A stretch of DNA of 53,912 bases from Actinomycetes bacterium (GTDB taxonomy: Bacteria; Actinomycetota; Acidimicrobiia; Acidimicrobiales; RAAP-2). Every line of letters begins with the position of its first letter. Position 1 is the stretch's first letter. Below the pieces are notes generated by a model that was given only the letters and a program-made list of their open reading frames with translations, was not told where the DNA came from and did not search any database. Shown piece by piece: positions 40,931 to 48,664 of the stretch. Location: the NCBI GenBank assembly GCA_021785695.1, contig JAJYEQ010000010.1, forward strand, positions 1 to 53,912. The letters run 5' to 3'. Both the position numbers and the translations under genes were made by a program.

Positions 40931-41513
40931 CCGGCACCGCGTTGAAGCGCACCAGCGACGGGACGGCGCCGCGCGTCCCGATGACCGTGAGGGAGCCGTT
41001 GTCGAGCCGGGTGCGCCACACCGTCCCGCCGGGGGCGCCCAGCGCCCAGATCGCGGCCGACTTGATGGGCGAGACGTGGCTGACGATGGCCAGGTGCCGC
41101 TCGGGCTGGTGCAGCAGCGACGCGCGCTCGCCCAGCAGCTCGTCCAGCAGGGCGTGCACGCGACGATCCACCGCGGCCAGCGACTCGCCGCCGCCAATGG
41201 CGATCTCGTGGTCGGCCTCGAACTGGCGCCACTCCTCCGCGCTCACCACCGACAGCGGTGACCCGTCCAGGACGCCGTAGTCCACCTCGATCACGGCGGC
41301 GCACTCGCGAGCCGGGAGATCGGGCATCGCCAGGGCGGCGGTCTCTCGGGCTCGGTGCAGGGGTGATGACCACACCTCTTCGACTCCGGCCAGCCAGGGC
41401 CGCAGATCGAGGGCCTGCTGCCGTCCTCGCGCCGTCAGCGGCGGGTCCGACCGGCCCACCAGCAGACCCTGCGCGTTGGTCGTCGTCTGACCGTGGCGGA
41501 TGAGGAGGATCAC
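40923..41513 (-). CDS. Histidine phosphatase family protein (phosphoglycerate-mutase-like)
   Basis: A 196-residue phosphohistidine enzyme. The nucleophile motif is LLIRHGQTTTN at residues 4-14, followed by DPPLTARGRQQA and WSSPLHRARETA. The acid is in GVLDG, and the second catalytic His in AIVSHVSPIK. In several actinobacteria the homologue is fused to RNase HI (CobC/RnhA fusion) next to the same zinc-ribbon protein; here no RNase H part exists. The GTG at 41513 overlaps the zinc-ribbon stop by 4 bases. Confidence 0.9.
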   Translation of the reverse strand: MILLIRHGQTTTNAQGLLVGRSDPPLTARGRQQALDLRPWLAGVEEVWSSPLHRARETAALAMPDLPARECAAVIEVDYGVLDGSPLSVVSAEEWRQFEADHEIAIGGGESLAAVDRRVHALLDELLGERASLLHQPERHLAIVSHVSPIKSAAIWALGAPGGTVWRTRLDNGSLTVIGTRGAVPSLVRFNAVPGR

Positions 41514-42217
41514 GACACGAGGATCCGGCCGCAGGACGGACACTCCAGCACCTCGTCGGCCTGCCGGCGCCGGAAGCGGTCCAGATCCAGGGGGCTGAGC
41601 GCCAGGCGGCACCCGTCGCATCGGCCATCGACCACGAAGGCGCCGCCCGTGATCCCGGCCCGCAGGCGGGCCCGCTCGTAGCGCGCGCGCAGGGTCGCCG
41701 ACAGGCGCTCGCTCAGCAGCTCACGCTCAGCGGCCAGACGCTCGGCCTCCTCGCCCAGCGACCAGCGCAGCGCCGTCAGCGTCTCGCGCAGCTCGCGACG
41801 CCGGTCGAGGTCGGGTTGGACCTCGTGGCGCTGCAGCTGGACGGCCACCTCCAGGTCCTCCATTTGGGCCAGCAGGTCGAGCCCGCGCTCGTCCGCCTCG
41901 TCGCACTGGTGGGCCACCGAGCGCGCCTCGGTCTCGATGGCCACCAGGTCGCGCGCTCCCGATGACTGGTGCAGGGCGCGCTCGAGCTCGCGGTGGCGCT
42001 GGCGCAGCTTCTCGGCGCGTTCGGCCTGCTCGTCGTAGGCCTGGCGCGCCCGCACGACCGCGTCCTCGGTCTCGCGGACCTCGACGACCCGGAGGCGCAG
42101 GCTCTCCTCGATGCGATCGAGCTCATCTTGCTCGGGCAGGTGCTCGCGCTGCTGGCGCACCCGCTCGAGCCAGCGATCCGCCTCGATGAGGTCGTGCAGC
42201 GTCTCTCCTTCAGCCAT
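41510..42217 (-). CDS. C4 zinc-ribbon coiled-coil protein (CT398 type)
   Basis: A 235-residue protein with a long antiparallel coiled coil (about residues 5-175, rich in Glu, Arg and Leu heptads) and a C-terminal zinc ribbon with Cys pairs in VDGRCDGCRLALS and LECPSCGRILVS. The family (CT398, HP0958/FlgZ relatives) binds RNA or proteins; in actinobacteria its role is unknown. It overlaps the Nudix gene by 8 bases and the phosphatase gene by 4 bases, so it is strongly coupled in the operon. Confidence 0.88.
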   Translation of the reverse strand: MAEGETLHDLIEADRWLERVRQQREHLPEQDELDRIEESLRLRVVEVRETEDAVVRARQAYDEQAERAEKLRQRHRELERALHQSSGARDLVAIETEARSVAHQCDEADERGLDLLAQMEDLEVAVQLQRHEVQPDLDRRRELRETLTALRWSLGEEAERLAAERELLSERLSATLRARYERARLRAGITGGAFVVDGRCDGCRLALSPLDLDRFRRRQADEVLECPSCGRILVS

Positions 42218-42764
42218 TGTCGAAGTCTGACACGCCGAGGCTGGCGAGCAGGCTCGCCGCGCGTCCCAGGAAGCCGGCCAGATCGGGATCGGCCCGGGCC
42301 GGCGCGTCGGCGAGCGGCCACCAGCCGATCTCGCGGCTCTCCCCCGGCCCGGGATCGGGGGTCGCGGGCGAGGCGACCAGGACGAAGGTGATGTCATCGT
42401 GGACGTGCCCGCGCGGGCCCTGATGCACGTCCACGCGCACGATGGTCGGCTCGCGCAGGTGCCGGGCCACCAGACCCGTCTCCTCGCGCACCTCGCGCAA
42501 GACGGCGTCATCGATCGACTCACCGGGGTCGACGTGACCACCCGGCAGCAGCCACCGGTCGAGCAGCCGGTGCCGGTGCAGGACCACGCCGCGCGCCGAC
42601 ACCACGAGGGCGCTCGCGGTCACGTGGGGCACATCCACGTCGGGCGCGAACGGGTCGCGCTCCCAGGCCAGGCGATCCAGCGTGACGGCGCGGGCCAGGG
42701 ACGAGCGCGCATCCCCGGGCGCGAAGCGGCGCACGGCGTCGCGCAGCGCGGCCACGTCCATCAC
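42210..42764 (-). CDS. NUDIX hydrolase
   Basis: A 184-residue nucleoside-diphosphate-linked-moiety hydrolase. The Nudix box runs from GGHVDPGES through LREVREETGL near residues 75-97, with REVREETG supplying the metal-binding glutamates. The N-terminal part (VDVPHVTASALVV) and the RWLLPGG strand are typical. The substrate cannot be named. The start may be GTG 42764 (4-base overlap) or the adjacent ATG 42761 (1-base overlap) with the flavin-binding gene. Confidence 0.92.
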   Translation of the reverse strand: MMDVAALRDAVRRFAPGDARSSLARAVTLDRLAWERDPFAPDVDVPHVTASALVVSARGVVLHRHRLLDRWLLPGGHVDPGESIDDAVLREVREETGLVARHLREPTIVRVDVHQGPRGHVHDDITFVLVASPATPDPGPGESREIGWWPLADAPARADPDLAGFLGRAASLLASLGVSDFDNG

Positions 42765-43423
42765 GACAGCCCCAGCAGTCTGCGCACCGAGGGCGGGACC
42801 TCCAGTGTCGGATCGCCCCCGTCGTCGAAACGCTGCGGTGCGCCGTAGCGGGTGACGACGGGAACCAGCCCCGCCCAGATGGGCAGGCGCCGATCGTCCT
42901 CGTCGTCGTCGGTGGGCCCGGCCGACACCTTGACGGCCGCCTCCTCGATCCGGACCTCGAGGACCGCCGTGCGGCGCACCTCGTCGTCACGAGTCGGCCG
43001 CACCTCCCGGGAACGTCCCGGGACGACGGCGTCGACGAAGCGATCCAGCAGCTCTCGGCGCCGCCCCTCGTCCTCGACGAAGGAGGTGGGCCCCACGACC
43101 GACACCGAGCGGTACGCGATCGATGACTCGAAGCCGCTGCGCGCCAGGCGCACGCCCTCCAAGACCGTGGCGGTCACGAAGGCGCGCGGGGCCTCAGCCG
43201 CCGCCCGCATCACCGCGTTGGACCGGGAGCCGTGGACGAAGAGCGTGTCGTCCTCGCGCACCACCAGGGTCGGCAGGGCCGTCGCCAGGCCAAAGACCAC
43301 GGCCGCGAGATGCGCGAAGGGCGCGTCGTCCAAGACGCCATAGACGCTGTCGCGGTCGTAGCGCGCCTTCTCGGGCAGGCGACGGACCCGGGTGTGCGAG
43401 CCGGGTCCGAGCGCATCGGTCAC
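42761..43423 (-). CDS. Pyridoxamine 5'-phosphate oxidase-like FMN-binding protein (NimA type)
   Basis: A 220-residue split-barrel flavin-binding protein. KARYDRDSVYGVLDDAPFAHLA opens the fold (core VYGVLDDAPFAHLA), with TLVVREDDTLFVHGSRSNAVMRAA and SIAYRSVSVVGPTSFV downstream, and a late RLPIWAGLVPVVTRYG. Such proteins act as F420- or FMN-dependent reductases or as nitroimidazole reductases. The GTG at 43423 overlaps the PhzF stop by 4 bases. Confidence 0.9.
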   Translation of the reverse strand: MTDALGPGSHTRVRRLPEKARYDRDSVYGVLDDAPFAHLAAVVFGLATALPTLVVREDDTLFVHGSRSNAVMRAAAEAPRAFVTATVLEGVRLARSGFESSIAYRSVSVVGPTSFVEDEGRRRELLDRFVDAVVPGRSREVRPTRDDEVRRTAVLEVRIEEAAVKVSAGPTDDDEDDRRLPIWAGLVPVVTRYGAPQRFDDGGDPTLEVPPSVRRLLGLS

Positions 43424-44226
43424 GCCCGCACCTCTCCGCTCAGGAACGTGCGCGCGTAGCCCGCCACCTCGACGTGGCGCTCGAAGAGGCGCGCGTACAT
43501 CAGGCCACCCCGTGCCGAGGCCTGACGGACCACGATCGTGGGCGCGCCGGTGCGCTCGGCCCACCAGGGAGCCACCGCGCACAGCGCGCTCCCGGTGACG
43601 GGGTCCTCGGCCACGCCCAGCCGGGGCGCGAACACCCGGATGGCGACGTCGGCACCCGGCGCGCCCGCACACGCCGCGATGACCAGCGAGCCGGGCGCCA
43701 GGAACAGGCTGACCGGGTCGACGGCCAGCCCGCACAACGTGTCGTAGTCGCGCACCACCGCGAGCAGGTTCTGCGAGCCGGCCTGGTAGAGCTCCTCGAT
43801 CTCGCCCAGGGCTCCCGCCAGGGCCGACGGGTCGACAGGCTCGACACGCGATCGCGGCAGGTCGATCCCCAGGGTCCCGTCGCGCGAGCGGCGCCCCGAC
43901 AGCAGACCCGAGCGCGTCTGGAAGTTCGCCTCGGGCCCCGGCACGGCGAGCTCGGTCAGCAGCACGTGGAGGGAGGCGAGCGTCGCGTGGCCGCACAGAT
44001 CGACCTCGACGGTCGGCGTGAACCAGCGCAGCGACCACCCCTCCCCCAGCCGGCGCAGGAACGCGGTCTCGGACACACCCATCTCGTAGGCGATCTGCTG
44101 GAGCTCGTCGTCGGGGATCGGGCGCTCCAGCAGCACCACGACCGCCGGGTTGCCGCGCACGGCCTCGCCGACGAAGGCGTCGACCCACCAGAGGCGATGA
44201 CCGAAGGTCACCTGAACTGAATCCAC
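43420..44226 (-). CDS. PhzF family isomerase/epimerase-like protein
   Basis: A 268-residue two-domain protein of the diaminopimelate-epimerase fold. The first half has VDAFVGEAVRGNPAVVVLL and MGVSETAFL with the conserved Glu, then FTPTVEVDLCGHATLAS. The second half has FAPRLGVAEDPVTGSALCAVAPWW. PhzF relatives catalyse allylic isomerisation or act as small-molecule hydrolases; most have unknown substrates. It begins the five-gene overlapping operon. GTG 44226 is used because CAGGCT lies 7 bases upstream; GTG 44211 is possible. Confidence 0.9.
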   Translation of the reverse strand: MDSVQVTFGHRLWWVDAFVGEAVRGNPAVVVLLERPIPDDELQQIAYEMGVSETAFLRRLGEGWSLRWFTPTVEVDLCGHATLASLHVLLTELAVPGPEANFQTRSGLLSGRRSRDGTLGIDLPRSRVEPVDPSALAGALGEIEELYQAGSQNLLAVVRDYDTLCGLAVDPVSLFLAPGSLVIAACAGAPGADVAIRVFAPRLGVAEDPVTGSALCAVAPWWAERTGAPTIVVRQASARGGLMYARLFERHVEVAGYARTFLSGEVRA

Positions 44227-44233
44227 GACCCCG

Positions 44234-44239
44234 AGCCTG
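44234..44239 (-). promoter_or_regulatory. -10-like element CAGGCT of the phzF operon (7-base spacing)
   Basis: CAGGCT ends 7 bases before the GTG at 44226. The divergent box TAGACT lies 20 bases away, so the two promoters overlap. Confidence 0.4.
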
Positions 44240-44259
44240 CCACACGCGATAGCGCCCCC

Positions 44260-44265
44260 TAGACT
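44260..44265 (+). promoter_or_regulatory. -10 element TAGACT of the EEP-family gene (7-base spacing)
   Basis: TAGACT, then seven bases, then GTG at 44273. The spacer CGTCGAG could also look like a weak ribosome site but abuts the start codon. Confidence 0.55.
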
Positions 44266-44272
44266 CGTCGAG

Positions 44273-45094
44273 GTGCGGGTGGCGACGTTCAACCTCCATG
44301 CGGGGGTGGACGGCTGGGGCCGGCGCACCCGGGCGCTGGAGCACGCGGCGGCCCTGGGAGCCGATGTCCTGGTGTGCCCCGAGATGTGGCGCGGTGACGC
44401 CGGTGAGGACCACTTCGGCGCCCTCAGCGACGCCTTGGGCATGGCAGGGCTCTTCGTGCCCCTGGCGCGCGCCGAGCGATCGACCCAGGGAACCGGGCCG
44501 GCCTCCTGGCAGCCACGCGGCGCCCACCTGCACGGCGAGTACGGCCTGTTCTTCACCGAGCACCGGTCGCTGACCGACGCCCAGCGGGCGCGCCGCTCGT
44601 CGGTTCCCGCCGAGGCCGGGCAGTGGGGAATCGGCCTGCTGACGCGCCTCCCCATCGATGCGGTGACCAGCGAGCCCCTGGAGCGCCAGCCCCGCGAGCG
44701 GGTGCGCCGAGCGATCGTGCGCGCCGACGTGCGCCTCGGCGACGGCTCGGCCTTCACCGTCTTCGGCGTGCACTTCGCCCACCTCTCACACGGGTCCTTT
44801 CGCCAGTTCCGTCACGTGCGCGACGTGGCCGGTGCCCTGGCCCAGGATCGGCCCGTCCTGATCGTCGGTGACTTCAACTCCTGGCGCCCGCCGCTGCGCC
44901 TGTTCTTCCCCGGGTGGCGCCAGCTGGTGCGCGCCCGCACCTGGCCGGCCCGTCGACCCCACTCGCAGATCGACCACGTCCTGGGATCCGGACCGTGGCT
45001 GGTGCGCGACGGCGGGGCCAGCGACGGGGGCAGTGACCACCGGGCCCTCGTCGTCGACCTCGACCTCGACGAGGAAGCCGCGAGGGCGCGCTGA
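44273..45094 (+). CDS. Endonuclease/exonuclease/phosphatase family protein
   Basis: A 273-residue metal-dependent phosphoesterase fold enzyme. The metal and catalytic residues are visible: Asn in ATFNLHAGV, Glu in LVCPEMW, His in GVHFAHLS, Asp and Asn in LIVGDFNSW, and the final Asp-His in GGSDHRALVVD. The group contains DNases, sphingomyelinases and inositol phosphatases; no subgroup marker is evident. It has no signal peptide. It converges on the MFS transporter gene with 13 bases between stops. Confidence 0.88.
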   Translation: MRVATFNLHAGVDGWGRRTRALEHAAALGADVLVCPEMWRGDAGEDHFGALSDALGMAGLFVPLARAERSTQGTGPASWQPRGAHLHGEYGLFFTEHRSLTDAQRARRSSVPAEAGQWGIGLLTRLPIDAVTSEPLERQPRERVRRAIVRADVRLGDGSAFTVFGVHFAHLSHGSFRQFRHVRDVAGALAQDRPVLIVGDFNSWRPPLRLFFPGWRQLVRARTWPARRPHSQIDHVLGSGPWLVRDGGASDGGSDHRALVVDLDLDEEAARAR

Positions 45095-45107
45095 TCCCCG
45101 CGTCCGC

Positions 45108-46367
45108 TCAGAACGGCACGACGCCTGGCACGTCCAGCTCCACCCCCCGGGTCTCGGGCAGCTGGCGCAAGAGCACCAGCGCCGGCAGCAGCGGCAGGAA
45201 GGTGATCAGAGCGGGGAGCCGGAGCACCGACGATCCGCTGCCCAGGCTCAAGTCGGCGAGCGATCCGAAGAGCACGAGGCCCGTCGTGGCGCCAACGACG
45301 GCCGCCACCACGGCCCAGCCCACCGCCGTGGCCCGGAAGGGGCGGGGGAAGATCTCGGTGCCCAGGGCGTTGGAGGCGGGGGTCACGATGCCCGCGGCGC
45401 CGATGCCGATGAAGTAGCCCCCGGCGAACAGCGCGGGACCTCCGGCGTAGGTGGCACAGGCGGCGATCGCCAGGGTGCTCATCCCGATGGCCACCGTCAC
45501 GCGGCGGCCCAGCGTCTGGGCCCATCGACGTCCGAGGAGGAGGCCGGCCAGTCCCGCCGCTCCGCTCGTCGTGACGATCGCCGCAACGGTGCCGGCGCCC
45601 AGGTGCAGCACGCCCTCGCCGTAGACGAAGGCGTAGCCGTTGGCCGGTCCGGTGACGAGCGCGGCGACGAAGGTCAGCACGACGACGATGAGCAAGCGCG
45701 GTCGCAGCGCGGGAGGCACGGCCCCCAGGCGCGCGCTGGCTGGTCGCACCGGGGGGGGCGGCTCAGCAATCCGGCGCGTCACCCACGGGGCGGCGAACGC
45801 GGGGACCAGCGCCACCGCGAACAGCCAGCGGAAGGCCTGTGGTCCCCGCACCAGGCCGTGGATCAGGGCCGAGAGGCCGGCGCCGACGCCGGCGCCCGCG
45901 GCCAGGACGGCCAGGTGCGTCACGCGGGCAGTGGTCGAGGACATCTCGACCGCCAGGACCTGCGTGAGCGCCGATGCCGTCGTCAGCAGCGGCCGCGCGA
46001 GAGCGAAGAGCACGACGAACCACCAGTAGCCGGGACTTCCCGCCGCCAGTGCCGTCATCACCAGTCCCCCGATGAGCGACAGGCCCATCAGGTGCCGGCG
46101 CCCGCGGTGGTCGGCCCACGCCGTGATGGGCAGCGCCAGGAGCGAGGCCGCCCGCACCAGGCCGAGGCCCAGTCCCACCTGCGAGCCCGACAGTCCCACC
46201 TGGCTGCGAAAGCTGTGCGCACCCGCCACGACCGCGCCGAAGTGACGCGCGACGTCGCTCAGCGACGTGATGAGCCCGAACTGGGCGAAGCTCGACCACA
46301 GGGCGATGAAGAAGAGAGCCGGGACGAAGACCCGGGGACGGGAGCCCCGCTCCACGAGGTCACGCAA
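45108..46367 (-). CDS. MFS transporter
   Basis: A 419-residue protein with about 12 predicted transmembrane helices. The loop 2-3 signature appears as ITAWADHRGRRHLMGLS (D-x-x-GRR form) and again in LGRRWAQTLGRRVTVA in the second half. A cytoplasmic loop separates the halves (RRIAEPPPPVRPASARLG). The ending LPETRGVELDVPG resembles sugar-porter-like MFS proteins. The start is uncertain: TTG 46367 overlaps the oxidoreductase stop, and GTG 46355 is possible. It is probably co-transcribed with that gene. Confidence 0.87.
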   Translation of the reverse strand: MRDLVERGSRPRVFVPALFFIALWSSFAQFGLITSLSDVARHFGAVVAGAHSFRSQVGLSGSQVGLGLGLVRAASLLALPITAWADHRGRRHLMGLSLIGGLVMTALAAGSPGYWWFVVLFALARPLLTTASALTQVLAVEMSSTTARVTHLAVLAAGAGVGAGLSALIHGLVRGPQAFRWLFAVALVPAFAAPWVTRRIAEPPPPVRPASARLGAVPPALRPRLLIVVVLTFVAALVTGPANGYAFVYGEGVLHLGAGTVAAIVTTSGAAGLAGLLLGRRWAQTLGRRVTVAIGMSTLAIAACATYAGGPALFAGGYFIGIGAAGIVTPASNALGTEIFPRPFRATAVGWAVVAAVVGATTGLVLFGSLADLSLGSGSSVLRLPALITFLPLLPALVLLRQLPETRGVELDVPGVVPF

Positions 46368-47385
46368 GGGTGACCGAGGGGTCGACCACGACGAGCATCT
46401 TGCCCTGGTTGCCCCCCGTCAAGACGAGGTGCAACGCTTCGGGAGCACGCTCCAGGCCCGACACGAGGTGCTCGTGGTGGACGATCGTGCCCTCGCGCAC
46501 GAGCGGGACCAAGACGTCGTAGGCCTCGGCCGACCGCGCCAGGAAGTCGAGCACCAGGAAGCCGGTCATCGAGGCGCGCCGCACGATCAGCATGCTGGTG
46601 TTGGCGATCCCCCGGGGGCGCTCGGCGCGGTCGTACTGGGAGATCGCCCCGCACATCACGACCCGCGCACCCCGCGCCAGATTCGCCAGGGCCACGTCGA
46701 GAGTCTCGCCACCCACGTTGTCGAAGAACACGTCGATGCCCGGGGCAGCCAGCCGGCGCAGGTGGCGGGGCCAGTCGGGGTCGCGGTAGTCGACGCAGTC
46801 GTCGAAGTGGTACTGGTCGACGACGCGGGCGCACTTCTCGGGACCGCCGGCGATGCCGATCACCCGAGACGCCCCCCGCTGGCGGGCCAGCTGCCCCACC
46901 AGCGAGCCGGTCGCTCCCGCGGCGCCCGACACCACCACGACGTCGCCGGGTGCCAGGCGTCCCACGTCGAGCAGGCCGAAGTAGGCCGTGAGGCCCGTGA
47001 CGCCCAGGACGTTCATCGCGGTGGGCAGGTCAACGCCCCACGCGGGCGGCAGGACCGAGAAGCGGTTCGCGTCGTCGGCGACGGCCCACTCCTGCCATCC
47101 GGTCATGCCCGTGACCACGTCGCCCACCCGGTAGCGCGGGCTCTGGCTCTCGGTGACGACCCCGACCCCCGTCGAGCGCACGACCGCTCCGAGCTCGATG
47201 GCCGGCAGGTAACCCGGCGCATCGTTCATCCACGTCCGGATCGTCGGATCGATCGAGAGCGTGCCCACGCGGACCAGTGCCTGCCCCTCGCCGATCGCCG
47301 GCATCGGGCTCTCGACCAGCTCGGTGGCCGTCGTGGCCAGCGAACCCTCGGGCCGCCGTACGAGCACGATCTGTCGATTCGGCAT
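46360..47385 (-). CDS. NADP-dependent medium-chain oxidoreductase (quinone oxidoreductase / enone reductase type)
   Basis: A 341-residue zinc-free MDR protein. The N-terminal catalytic domain has LSIDPTIRTWMNDAPGYLPAIE, typical of the leukotriene-B4-dehydrogenase/CurA branch (core DPTIRTWMND). The cofactor domain has VVVSGAAGATGSLVGQLA, followed by VIGIAGGPEKC. FFDNVGGETLDVALAN and ISQYDRAERPRGIAN complete the signature. It should reduce the double bond of an alpha,beta-unsaturated carbonyl with NADPH. ATG 47385 has GAGGGAGGG upstream. The MFS gene overlaps its 3' end. Confidence 0.92.
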   Translation of the reverse strand: MPNRQIVLVRRPEGSLATTATELVESPMPAIGEGQALVRVGTLSIDPTIRTWMNDAPGYLPAIELGAVVRSTGVGVVTESQSPRYRVGDVVTGMTGWQEWAVADDANRFSVLPPAWGVDLPTAMNVLGVTGLTAYFGLLDVGRLAPGDVVVVSGAAGATGSLVGQLARQRGASRVIGIAGGPEKCARVVDQYHFDDCVDYRDPDWPRHLRRLAAPGIDVFFDNVGGETLDVALANLARGARVVMCGAISQYDRAERPRGIANTSMLIVRRASMTGFLVLDFLARSAEAYDVLVPLVREGTIVHHEHLVSGLERAPEALHLVLTGGNQGKMLVVVDPSVTLA

Positions 47386-47517
47386 GGCTCACCCTCCCTC
47401 TGGTGTGCCGTGTCTGGCCAACGCCGCGCCGATCGAGCACGTACCGGCCCGGCCCACGCGTCCGGAGTCACGACGCACGCCACGACCCTAGCCACGTGAC
47501 CACCCTCCCCGAGATCG

Positions 47518-48660
47518 TCAGCGCAGGCCCGCCACCTCCAGCCACAGCGTCGCCACCACCAGCGTCGCCACGGCGATCGGCCAGCCCCATCGCAGCGCCG
47601 CGCGCAGGGAGGGAGTGCTCCCCGCTCCGCGCGCGGCGCGGAGCCAGAGGAGCCAGGCCAAGGATCCCGTTGGCGCCAGGTTGGGGCCCAGGTTGAGACC
47701 GACCAGGGCCGCCAGGGGATGGGCCGGGAGGTGGGCGGCGAGCATGGAGGCGGCGGGCAGGTTGTTGACCAGCACGGCGGCCACCGCCGCCACCGCGACC
47801 GTGGCCGGACCGCTCAGGTGCGCCAGCAGATGCGCCGGCCCCGTCCAGTCCCGGCCCAGGGCCCCGAGCAGGACCGCCGCGCCGAAGAGCCCGAACAGGG
47901 ATGCCGGCTCGAGCGCCCGCAGCACCCGGGTCGCGCTGTCTCGACCTCGCAGCACCCGCCAGCCCACGGCCGCCGCCCCGATGGCGAGGACGGGCAGCGC
48001 CGGATCCGGCGTCACCAGCATCGTGACCGTCGCGGCCACGACGGCGAGCGTGCCCGCGCCGACCCGCAGTGCGACCGGCTCGGCCGCCGGCCGGCCCGTT
48101 CCCCCGCTGCGCCCGGCCCGGCTCGCCAGCAGCACCACCGCGACCACGCTGGCCCCCAGAGCCGGTCCACCCAGACGGGTGAGGAACTGCGCTCCCGTCA
48201 GATGGAGCGGTCCCACGACGATGAGGTTCGTGAGGTTCGAGCCGGGCAGCCACAGCGACCCGGCGTTGGCGAGGAGTACCGGACCATAGAGCCACGCCCC
48301 GCCCTCCACACCCCGACGCCGGGCCACGTGGATCATCACTGGTGTCATGAAGACCACCGCGGTGTCGAGGTTGAGCAGGGCGGTCACCACCACGACGAGC
48401 AACGCGCACACCACGTAGACCCGCCCGCCCGACGGGGACACGCCGGCCACGTGGCCGCCCAGCCAGGCGAACAGCCGGTCCTCGTCGGCCGCGAGGCCGA
48501 CCAGCAGGAGTCCCGCCACGAGGACGAACGGGGGCCAGTCCTGGTGCAGGGCGCCCAGCACGGCCTGGGAAGGTCCGAGCCCCGCCACCGCCAGGCCCAG
48601 CACCCCCACGACCGCCCACGCCACAGCGCCCCGCCGGGTAGCGGGGGCTGCCTGGTCCAT
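47518..48660 (-). CDS. ArsB/SLC13-like (ion transporter superfamily) membrane protein
   Basis: A 380-residue protein with about 10-11 transmembrane segments and two similar halves. NLDTAVVFMTPVMIHVA and AVLVNNLPAASMLAAHLP are the paired re-entrant motifs of the family. ANAGSLWLPGSNLTNLIV and GPNLAPTGSLAWLLW match the ion/substrate sites of ArsB and related anion permeases. Arsenite export is possible, but no arsR, arsC or arsA is nearby, so the cargo is not settled. The ATG at 48660 lies 6 bases from CAGACT. Confidence 0.85.
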   Translation of the reverse strand: MDQAAPATRRGAVAWAVVGVLGLAVAGLGPSQAVLGALHQDWPPFVLVAGLLLVGLAADEDRLFAWLGGHVAGVSPSGGRVYVVCALLVVVVTALLNLDTAVVFMTPVMIHVARRRGVEGGAWLYGPVLLANAGSLWLPGSNLTNLIVVGPLHLTGAQFLTRLGGPALGASVVAVVLLASRAGRSGGTGRPAAEPVALRVGAGTLAVVAATVTMLVTPDPALPVLAIGAAAVGWRVLRGRDSATRVLRALEPASLFGLFGAAVLLGALGRDWTGPAHLLAHLSGPATVAVAAVAAVLVNNLPAASMLAAHLPAHPLAALVGLNLGPNLAPTGSLAWLLWLRAARGAGSTPSLRAALRWGWPIAVATLVVATLWLEVAGLR

Positions 48661-48664
48661 GGAG

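Noticed and set aside
38500..41628. A 1042-codon open frame on the minus strand across the ABC transporter genes
   Set aside because: It is low-complexity, Arg/Gly/Asp-rich antisense shadow of two well-supported ABC genes. High G+C makes long antisense frames common, and it shows no domain.
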